Positions 9,480 to 15,870 of a DNA stretch of 16,113 nt are shown here, in pieces. The DNA is from Zygnema cylindricum (Eukaryota > Streptophyta > Zygnematophyceae > Zygnematales > Zygnemataceae): positions 1-16,113 of the forward strand of contig JBBHKE010003419.1 in NCBI GenBank assembly GCA_037447655.1. Direction: 5' to 3'. The position numbers and the translations under genes were made by a program. The notes under the pieces were generated by a model. That model saw only the letters and a list, made by a program, of their open reading frames with translations, had not been told where the DNA came from and did not search any database. Every line of letters starts with the position of its first letter. Position 1 is the stretch's first letter.

Positions 9480-9619
9480 AGACAAATTTACAAGATTAAA
9501 GTTTCGGTTACATGGGAAAGTGCCCTTACCCTTAGTGCACGATAGTATTTCAATACATAGTTTTGAACTCGAAAGTCACGTCACGACATTTGTGGAACAA
9601 GTGTAAATTGTTCCGTCGA

Positions 9620-9699
9620 CCAATCGAAATTATTGTTGATCAACGGTTGTGAGCTTCCTGGAACCTCCTGGAACCTCCTGGAACCTTCTCGTATAAAAG
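9620..9699 (+). promoter_or_regulatory. promoter-like segment: CCAAT, 10-bp repeats, TATAAAAG
   Basis: CCAAT (9620-9624) is followed by four consecutive 10-bp units, GAGCTTCCTG, GAACCTCCTG twice, then GAACCTTCTC (9651-9690), and then TATAAAAG (9692-9699). GAACCTTC at 9681-9688 matches one heat-shock element pair (GAANNTTC), but the other units do not have the right spacing. Transcription would start about 30 bp downstream, in a stretch that the hAT element interrupts at 9809. No coding region is recognisable beyond the insertion, so this may be a host promoter, part of a long terminal repeat, or chance. Confidence 0.35.
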
Positions 9700-9800
9700 C
9701 TGTATAATCAGAACGAAGATACGCCCGCGGTACAGACAGACTGGATAATTCATAGAGCTCTGTATCCGTGTCGGTTACTTTTATTTTGTTGTTTTATCGT

Positions 9801-9808
9801 TAAAACTA
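9801..9808. repeat. left target duplication of the hAT element
   Basis: GTTAAAAC precedes the hAT left end. The identical 8-mer is at 11133-11140, after the TA element that interrupts the right junction. Eight bases is the duplication size of hAT transposons. Confidence 0.85.
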
Positions 9809-10516
9809 GTGTTGTGTATCGGTAAAAAACTTATCGCGATAACGCCGATACCGATAGTTGTCGGTTGTCGAACGGTCAGAGGTCCCGATATATCGGTCTG
9901 GGACCAACAAATTCCATATCGGCGATAACTTTTTAAAAATATAATATGCGTACAATAGTACTATATAACGTATTGTATTATATTATATTCATTATATAGC
10001 GTGGAATACCACGTATAAGAATCTGTTCCGCGTATCTATTTAACTGATTTTTTTTACGGACAGAGTTGCACATAAACGTAGACAATATAAGTTAATACTT
10101 TATTGTTATAAAACTATACTATCGAAACGAAAAATAAAATAAAATACATTGTAAAATTTTTGAATCAAACTTTTTCCAAAAAAAGACGAACAGACTGAAA
10201 GAAGCAGACGAACACACCTGTCAGACTGCCGCCATTTCCAGACGCCATATTTTGAAAATTATGGTAGCAGGAGCTGCACGTCCGGGGAATACGACGTACA
10301 GCTGCGTGTACAGGCCGTACACTTATCTGTACGGTCCGTACAGATATCACCGATAGTTATCGTTATCGGCATTATCGCCGATAAGTACCCGATATTATCG
10401 GCTACTTATCGGCGATAATACCGATGTCGATATATCGTACCAATATATCGATTATCGGGAACCCGAAAAAAGGTCCGTATCGGTTATCGGTAAATCCTTA
10501 CCGATACACAACACTA
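9809..10516. mobile_element. non-autonomous hAT-like element, 708 bp
   Basis: Perfect 19-bp inverted ends TAGTGTTGTGTATCGGTAA (9809-9827 and 10498-10516) begin with the T/C-A-G-N-G form typical of hAT transposons. The 8-bp duplication GTTAAAAC confirms the class once the nested element at 10517-11130 is removed. TATCG and CGATA words crowd both subterminal zones, as expected of repeated hAT transposase-binding motifs. The centre has no transposase frame. The perfect ends suggest recent activity or mobilisation by an autonomous relative elsewhere in the genome. Confidence 0.88.
10324..10419. repeat. two strong hairpins in the hAT right subterminal zone
   Basis: ATCTGTACGG-T-CCGTACAGAT (10325-10345, extending one base on each side) is followed by 17-bp perfect arms ATTATCGCCGATAAGTA (10371-10387) and their complement at 10403-10419, around a 15-base loop. 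The left subterminal zone has the same TATCG words without such long arms. Confidence 0.85.
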
Positions 10517-11130
10517 CACCGCGAATCGCAATTAGAGTAAATTACTCTAATTCGGTCGCTCGAAATTTCTAGTCTATCACATCAAATAGAGTAATCGATT
10601 CTAATTTTTTCATTATTCTAATTTAGGTGAGGTTTAATTAGCGTAAACAATTATAATATAGGTTATATTTAAATAGTGTGGAGTACGGAGGACGTCTGAC
10701 CGTGCAAAATTGTACTTTTATATGTAAAAGGTACAATAATGATTTAATAGAACGCGCTCGCACGTGAAATCGCACTAAACAAAAAAATCAATCACATCGA
10801 AAAAAATCCGTTCGCATAACTCTCGTCCGTCGACAGCATCGTCGTCAGTGTGAACATTAACTGATATTAAATGCGACAAATAGTACCAGCGTCATAATGA
10901 CGTCAATACTATACGGACTGACACATTTTGTACATCTGCGTAATTTAGTGTTCATAATTATCACGCAAAAAATTATCGCCGACATAACCTAATATAGAAT
11001 GCTTAAATATATTAGAGTAAACTTCATAGTTGAAAAAGCTCTATCACATAAAGTAGCGTTCATTACTCTAATTGTTATTTTTGGTTTTTGTACTCTAATT
11101 TTTTCATTACTCTAATTACGATTCGCGGTG
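10517..11130. mobile_element. F1 copy 4, 614-bp TA-flanked MITE (AGAGT subfamily) nested at the hAT end
   Basis: The inverted ends, CACCGCGAATCG followed by C or T and AATTAGAGTAA, match at 23 of 24 positions, and TA flanks both sides (10515-10516 and 11131-11132). The left TA is the last two bases of the hAT element, so this copy landed precisely at the hAT right terminus and displaced the hAT duplication to 11133. Dyads lie at 10531-10551 and near 11052-11072. The interior is collinear with F1 copy 3. No frame could encode a transposase. Confidence 0.9.
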
Positions 11131-11132
11131 TA

Positions 11133-11140
11133 GTTAAAAC
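11133..11140. repeat. right target duplication of the hAT element, displaced
   Basis: GTTAAAAC is identical to 9801-9808. Removing 10517-11130 plus one TA puts it directly after the hAT right end. Confidence 0.85.
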
Positions 11141-12073
11141 AAGCTGACAAGAGCAATGAATGTCGCGTCCCGACTCTAAAATAAAGTACGGGGACATATT
11201 TTCATTGCGTTACGCTGTCGTCGTTCAATTTTAGGGCAGTGTACTAAGAAATGCTTAACTTTTCTGGCGGGAGGCTTAACTTTTAGGTTCCCGACAGCTT
11301 ACCACATTGAAATATGTTCCGACAAAAATTCCCCTATGGTAAAGAGGAATTGCCATCGGAGCCTATTTGAATTTGTTACGTTGTCGTTTATCTTAACTCT
11401 TACGAAAGCATCAAAAAATAAAAATAAACCCTTCTGACGGTTCCTGCGGGACGCTTAACTTCTAGGACCCCGACATCGCAACAGTAGGGGTGCACACACT
11501 ACATTTGAGGAATGTCAATTGTCATTCAAACTCCGGTTACCGCATAAAAGGCGAGTGTACGGAAATGGAACTTCGTTGATGAACTTTTCGTCGGTGGTTG
11601 GGGAGGCTAACTGGCGGCCAGCTGTGAAGGTTTAAAGAGATAAATTGTTCGAGGTAAATGTTATCCGTCGTCGATCGTGGACTAATGATATTAAGCGACG
11701 TCGAATGTAAAAATCCCGCGCTTTTCAAAAAGCTCCGTCATAGCTTTCCACGTGCCGCACTAAACGGCTCTTCTGTACATCCAGTAATTGCCCGAGACCG
11801 TGGGCAAAACAAAAAGAAGAAAGAATAACCAATAAGAGCTAAGTCAGAACGAAAATTTTCACAAAAAATATAACACCTGTCGAACCTTCCAACCGTTATT
11901 TCGATGGTACGGAGGGATGTAAAGCGTCCCTTGGGTCACATCCAATCCAAATGCCGTCGGATCTTTTCTGGCTGGCGTCACCTCTCGTCACCTGAAAGCT
12001 GTCCTTTTCTCCGATATAACGCCAACATTTTTCGAACAGATTCTGCCAGAACTTCAGTATGAATACTGAATAG
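11141..12073. other. intergenic stretch with a diverged tandem duplication
   Basis: Two copies of a module near 11205-11296 and 11384-11475 share CGTTACG-TGTCGT words and GGGA(G/C)GCTTAACTT(T/C)TAGG, about 179 bp apart. The rest has no supported gene. A modest minus-strand frame at 11896-12073 is listed separately. Confidence 0.5.
11896..12073 (-). pseudogene. possible coding remnant cut by F1 copy 5
   Basis: A minus-strand frame of about 58 codons ends in TAA at 11896-11898 and includes KFWQNLFEKCWRYIGEKDSF. The only available start is a GTG inside the terminal repeat of F1 copy 5, so if this was ever coding its beginning lies on the far side of the insertion or is lost. No family was recognised, and a chance frame is likely. 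Confidence 0.15.
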
Positions 12074-12075
12074 TA

Positions 12076-12593
12076 CACCGTGAATCGCTATTAGCGTAAT
12101 GAAATAGATAGCGTAATGAAACAATTAGCGTTATTTACGCTAATTGGGAATGTCGTCTTTTTTGGAAATATTTTTTATTCTAATTTTTCGTACACTCTAA
12201 TTTGCAAACTGCTTTGTAAAAAATTTCGGTTCAGAATATCTCCACACTACAATTTGTGCATGTACGAAATTGCTCAAATCGTACGCCGTCGCATTTTTTT
12301 TTCATCCGCGAATGCCGGAAAATCTTTACGCAATTACATGTTAGCGCGATTACGGGACAGCGTGAATATCTTTTCTGTACTTTTCTACTAAAAAAAGTAC
12401 AAAAAGTACAACTCTGACAGACCGTACACCACACTATTTACGATGGCACTATATTAGAGTCATGAATCCTATTTTATGGAACACCTCAAATAACGTGTAG
12501 GAACATTTAGAATGTCTAATTCTATTTGAGAATTTGCCCAAAAAAACAGGGTACCTCAATTAGCGACCAACACGCTAATAGCGATTCACGGTG
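12076..12593. mobile_element. F1 copy 5, 518-bp TA-flanked MITE (AGCGT subfamily)
   Basis: Perfect inverted ends begin CACCGTGAATCGCTATTAG (22 bp) and are flanked by TA at 12074-12075 and 12594-12595. Dyads lie at 12124-12144 and 12559-12579. It shares the ATTCTATTTGAGAAT block with F1 copy 1 and is probably the fuller version of that subfamily. Short frames inside have no recognisable content. Confidence 0.88.
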
Positions 12594-12600
12594 TACAGTT

Positions 12601-12630
12601 CACCGCGAATCGCTATTAGGGTTAGAGTAA
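12601..12630 (+). mobile_element. left-end fragment of a sixth F1 element
   Basis: CACCGCGAATCGCTATTAGG matches the F1 terminus for 18-19 bases, only seven bases after copy 5 ends. It is preceded by TT rather than TA, and the matching right end is not in the window. Immediately inward, F2-family sequence begins, so the F1 copy was interrupted or truncated. Confidence 0.6.
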
Positions 12631-13418
12631 GGGTGTGTCCCCATGTGCATAAGTAAGGGATTTTTTTCTGTCGTTTTCATGTAAAACTTAGCGTCGTACT
12701 GCCTAAGTTCCAACCGTACGAAGGAATCGCAAATTTGTAGAGTACAATTTGCGTCACCCTCGAACTTAGGATGTACGAAAAATTGTTGTCTTGTGTTTTT
12801 CTACCCACTTCGACGACAAAAAACGTTATCTTCAACCTTATCTTTAAAACACATGCGCGATGTGTTTTAAAAATAGGGATTTCATGTAAACAAATAGGAA
12901 CACATATTCGCACGTGCCGTAATTTTTGAAGTATTTCACACGATTTTCAAAGACAAAGGAAAGTACGGAAGTCGCTATGTTTTGTCCGTTTGCATTTAAT
13001 TACGACAAAGAATATTACACAATTTGTTTGGTTTTGTCCGCTTTCGTCCAGTCGGATTTTTTTTTTGCAGGGGTCTCGAAATTCCGATGCCATTTCACGT
13101 CGACCGGACAGGAGACGCAAAGGCAAAACGCAACTTCTTCAACCGTGAAACAGTACAGGGTGGAAAGGCGGTACGTCTACAATGTCACGGTAAGACATGC
13201 GACGTCACACAAACAGTTCCAAAAAGTAACGTGCGACAACACAGATTGTAGACGTCCACAACCGTCACAGGTATTGTCGACGTATACAATTGTCACAAAA
13301 ATAACTTACGATACGTTCTTACACATAGGGACACTTGAAAAGAGGGTCCGCGGATCCGCGGATCCGCGCTAAAATACAAAGTAAGTTCGCTAGGTTACTA
13401 GTACATGGGGACATACCC
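12631..13418. mobile_element. F2b, 788-bp element with TAA duplication (PIF/Harbinger-like)
   Basis: The left end GGGTGTGTCCCCATGTGC and the right end in reverse, GGGTATGTCCCCATGTAC, agree at 16 of 18 positions. TAA flanks both sides (12628-12630 and 13419-13421). It shares with F2a the CCATGT terminal core, a hairpin near base 212, and the GGGGTCTCGA...CGATGCCATTTC block (13070-13097), here preceded by a T-run and GCAG that resembles a 3' splice site, with GTAAGA at 13190. A 148-codon frame (12926-13372) spans it but has no recognisable domain. Probably non-autonomous. Confidence 0.72.
12843..12871. repeat. hairpin inside F2b
   Basis: TTTAAAACACAT and its complement pair perfectly (12 bp each) around GCGCG. 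Its offset from the F2b left end (212 bp) is close to that of the F2a palindrome (228 bp). Confidence 0.8.
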
Positions 13419-13421
13419 TAA

Positions 13422-13560
13422 TTTCGCATGTGCTAAAGTTACAGTTGTTTTTTGTCATTTTCCTTCAAAACTTAGAAAAAACCGAGGAAATCCGCAGCCG
13501 TACCAAAAAATTGAAATTATTCCCGTACAAATTGCGTTACCTTAAAACTTTATATGTACG
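13422..13560 (+). mobile_element. F2c, partial copy of the F2a left end
   Basis: From CATGTGCTAAAGTTACAGTT onward about 125 bp align collinearly with 8083-8213 of F2a, including CCGTACCAAAA, TTGAAATTA and GTTACCTTAAAACTTTAT. F2b sits directly on its left, so F2b seems to have inserted into the terminal part of this copy at a TAA. On its right the match stops where another F1 end begins. Its own right terminus is absent. Confidence 0.65.
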
Positions 13561-13563
13561 GTA

Positions 13564-13600
13564 CACCGCGCATCGTTATTAGTGTCAAGGTTTACATAGT
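13564..13600 (+). mobile_element. left-end fragment of a seventh F1 element
   Basis: CACCGCGCATCGTTATTAGTG follows TA at 13562-13563 and matches the F1 terminus with one or two changes. No matching right end is found in the following kilobase, so the copy is truncated or its right end has decayed. Its full extent cannot be set. Confidence 0.55.
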
Positions 13601-14500
13601 GTGGAAGTAAATTTACCGTCATTGATGCTGATTAAGAATTTGAAAAATAGGAAAAAAATGTTTATTGTAATTTCGGTGTTAACGCTAATTTGGGGACAGT
13701 AAAAATCGGATATTCTCCGTATGATTATACACATTAATATATGTAACCGTACACAATCTTAAAGATTGTACGACGACGTCAAATCGATTATCTGTACCGA
13801 CCAGACAACTTTACAGCGATTACTTGTCGACGCTATACCGCAAAACGTAATGTATAATTTCAGTTTTTCTTGTTTAACGTTTACGGAAAAGGTTAGCATG
13901 TCACGCCGTTTATACGTGTAAGTTGGACTTATGGCCGTAGTTCCGTTCGTCCGTATCTTATTTATTCTAATAACGTCACTTTTTGGTAGTTTTATTAGAG
14001 TTAAGTATGCTAATATGTGTCTTAATTGTAATAAGGGTGTTACCTCGTTTGTCTTATAGACTTGTGACATGTATTAACGTCAATGTTGTCCTGTATTAGA
14101 GTAAACGTTTACACTAAAATGAACCAAATAGTACATATTGACCAACCAAATAATTGTAAATGTCACGTGATTGATCGCCAACAATTACACGTGTCCGATT
14201 TTTTATCCACGCAAACATTATGGTTTTTTTTACGATGCAGCAAAACAAGCCAGTCTTACTCGGTGCCTTTCCAAAAAATATCCGTACTTTTAATGAGCTG
14301 CCATGTTTTCCCACGCCTGTTTCATGAAAAACGTCCATTGTCAACCATGAGCATACCCCCACGCTTAAAACTGACGCAAATTTTAAAATTTTCCCGCTAT
14401 CACCATGTCGTTTTTGTAATCAAAATATTTGATTTTAAATTTTGAATGTTCAAACTTTGTCGAAGGTTTTCCCTCCTTTTTTTCACAAGAGCTTCCTTTC
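13601..14500. other. AT-rich stretch of uncertain origin
   Basis: The first part contains scattered TTAACGCTAATT- and TTAGAGT-like words and may be decayed F1 interior. Overlapping frames of 103 codons (minus, 13759-14070), 120 codons (plus, 14083-14445) and 82 codons (minus, 14114-14362) have no recognisable motifs. A pyrimidine-rich run at about 14465-14506 precedes the TATA-like site. Confidence 0.4.
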
Positions 14501-14506
14501 CCTTCC

Positions 14507-14516
14507 TATATATATT
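14507..14516 (+). promoter_or_regulatory. possible TATA box
   Basis: TATATATATT follows a pyrimidine-rich tract and lies about 130 bp upstream of the ATG at 14638. Position and composition suit a core promoter for the candidate gene, but such words are common in AT-rich DNA. Confidence 0.25.
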
Positions 14517-14637
14517 CGTCGCTAACTCCAACAATGGTATTGTTTTCTCTCTCTTTACATCTATCTTTGTTGCTACATCTTTTTTTTGTTGCTTCATATT
14601 TATCGTTGACCAGTTGCTGTGATTATTTTAAGAAAAA

Positions 14638-15034
14638 ATGTGGCCCATTACCACCCTTTTTGCTGCAAAAATGAGAGCTTCCGCAGTATTTTTCCCACCT
14701 CCGGTTGAGGAGATGGACTGGGGCGAGAAAGAGGGAGAGGGAGAGGGAGGTGAAAGGATGGGATCACCAAATGATGACACCCTCATGGAAGGCGGTGGGT
14801 CAGATTTCGGCTCACCCCCAAGTTCACCTCCGGACACACCGCGAGACTCACCGCGTGTGGACCACGGTATCAGCCCGGTGGTGAGACGCAAGCTCCAACA
14901 AGTGTCGACAAAGGTTGCACGCATTCGTGTAATCAATTGGATGATTGCAGATTGTAATACGAACAGAAAGGACTGTCTTATCTCGAGGACCTTCAACAAG
15001 TTTACGGAACACTTTACGGGGGAATATAATACAA
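14638..15034 (+). CDS. candidate first coding exon, unknown protein
   Basis: The ATG has an A-rich context (AAAAAAATG) with an in-frame TAA just upstream. Residues 1-22 are hydrophobic-mixed; 25-80 are low-complexity, rich in Glu, Gly, Ser and Pro (EGEGEGGERMG, SPPSSPPDTPRDSP); 81-132 form a compact basic-aromatic segment including VVRRKLQQVSTKVARIRVIN and FNKFTEHFTGEYNT. That shift from a disordered linker to a folded-looking segment is more gene-like than any other frame in the window. The exon ends at ACAA|GTAAGAAG, a near-ideal donor, one base into a codon. Without splicing the frame runs on to 15108. The last segment faintly recalls N-terminal DNA-binding regions of transposon-encoded proteins, but that is an impression and not an identification. 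An internal start at the Met of MDWGE (14713) is also possible. Confidence 0.45.
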
Positions 15035-15346
15035 GTAAGAAGTACTACCTTTTTATTCTTACCTTATATGAGTTTTTACGGCTGCGTACATTTTGTGTAT
15101 CATTATAGTATTTGTTTATGATGTGGCGTTTTGTGTACCTTTATCTTTATGTCTTCGTTTGCATTTATATTTCTTTTTTCCTCCCCCATCCCCCCCACAT
15201 TTTCTTAATGTTGTTATGTTGGATCCTCGTGCACCGTCGTGAAACATCGACGACTTCGCCTGGACACGATTTCAATTTTCATACAACTGGGAAATTACGA
15301 CAACGTGTCGTCGCTAGTGGTTGTAACATACTAATATTGTTAGCAG
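15035..15346 (+). other. candidate intron, 312 bp
   Basis: It begins GTAAGAAG and ends TTGTTAGCAG, with a branch-point-like TACTAAT at 15329-15335. It is T-rich in its first half. Its second half (about 15225-15320) is more even in composition and open in two frames, so an unseen small exon there cannot be excluded. Confidence 0.35.
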
Positions 15347-15442
15347 GCGGCCACATTGGAGCGTCGACGCATTCATGAAGAAATGGATATGGCGACGACA
15401 ATTCGTCGTCGCGACAACGATAAAAGTGACAAACTAAAATAG
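15347..15442 (+). CDS. candidate terminal exon
   Basis: After the CAG at 15344-15346 a basic frame runs AATLERRRIHEEMDM and on to TAG at 15440-15442, followed 36 bp later by AATAAA. The acceptor, stop and polyadenylation signal sit as expected for a last exon. However, joining it directly to 15034 puts it in another frame, ending at TGA 15376-15378 after GHIGASTHS. Either an internal exon is missing, the donor differs, or the long basic frame is a coincidence. Confidence 0.3.
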   Translation, partial: AATLERRRIHEEMDMATTIRRRDNDKSDKLK

Positions 15443-15477
15443 TGAGCATATTTTAATTTGTTGTCCTTAGTTAGTAC

Positions 15478-15483
15478 AATAAA
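15478..15483 (+). terminator. AATAAA polyadenylation signal
   Basis: A canonical hexamer lies shortly after the candidate stop at 15442. In AT-rich DNA the hexamer alone is weak evidence. Its value comes from its position. Confidence 0.35.
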
Positions 15484-15870
15484 TATTAACCTTCGTATAG
15501 TCGACGAGGCTTTGTCTTTGTCTCATTGTTGGAATCGCGGAATCAGTAAACTGCGTGACTTTTTTATTCAATTTTGTCGTCACACTGTTGGATTATCCAA
15601 AAAAAATAGAGACACAACAACTTAATTTTGTCGCGCGACCACACAGACTGTATGTGTAGTTTGCACGTCGTTGCCCCTCTTCGAATCATCTAATAAGTGA
15701 ACCGCGACATCTAATTTCGTTTCGTGGTCACACTAATGGAATGATCAAATTGATTGGATTAACGACGACTTAGTGCCATCGCGAACAATACATTTTGTAA
15801 GTTTATTTCGAACACATCTAATGTGTTAAAACCTCATGCGTTATTTTTTCGTACGATCAATATTTTTTAG
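15484..15870. other. stretch with loosely repeated AATTTTGTCG...CACAC words
   Basis: AATTTTGTCGTCACACTG (15574), AATTTTGTCGCGCGACCACA (15624) and AATTTCGTTTCGTGGTCACA (15713) resemble one another but differ in spacing. They may be a decayed tandem repeat. No gene is seen. TATTTTTTAG at 15861-15870 would serve as a 3' splice site for the frame that follows. Confidence 0.35.

Larger units (their letters stand above)
8072..9525. mobile_element. F2a, 1454-bp element with TTA duplication (PIF/Harbinger-like)
   Basis: The left end GGGCACTTTTCCATGT and the right end read in reverse, GGGCACTTTCCCATGT, match at 15 of 16 positions. Both are flanked by TTA (8069-8071 and 9526-9528). A 3-bp TTA/TAA duplication with short G-rich inverted ends fits the PIF/Harbinger superfamily, but no transposase domain is visible. 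Inside are a 26-nt perfect palindrome (8300-8325), a GGGGTCTCGA block (from 8468), a CT run, a palindromic TGACGTCA (8754-8761), a palindrome cluster (9013-9070) and a short acidic frame ending 46 bp before the right end. The same architecture appears in F2b. It is probably a decayed or non-autonomous copy. Confidence 0.7.

Noticed and set aside
9589-11190. Solo long terminal repeat around the promoter-like segment, TGTGG to GGACA
   Set aside because: AATAAA and TATAAAAG are present, but no matching target duplication could be found at any TG...CA pair tried.
11896-12078. 60-residue minus-strand frame taken from its first start codon
   Set aside because: That start is a GTG lying within the F1 copy 5 terminal repeat, so the start is artificial. 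Only the downstream part was kept, as a low-confidence remnant.
12926-13372. 148-codon plus-strand frame in F2b
   Set aside because: No domain is recognisable, an overlapping frame of 75 codons is equally open, and the element looks non-autonomous. A splice-like GCAG and GTAAGA lie inside it but do not form a convincing exon.
13564-14110. Complete seventh F1 element
   Set aside because: Only the left terminus is present. No CGGTG-TA right end was found, so only the fragment is reported.
14083-14445. 120-codon plus-strand frame upstream of the candidate gene
   Set aside because: It overlaps an equally open minus-strand frame and shows no motifs or plausible splice link to 14638.
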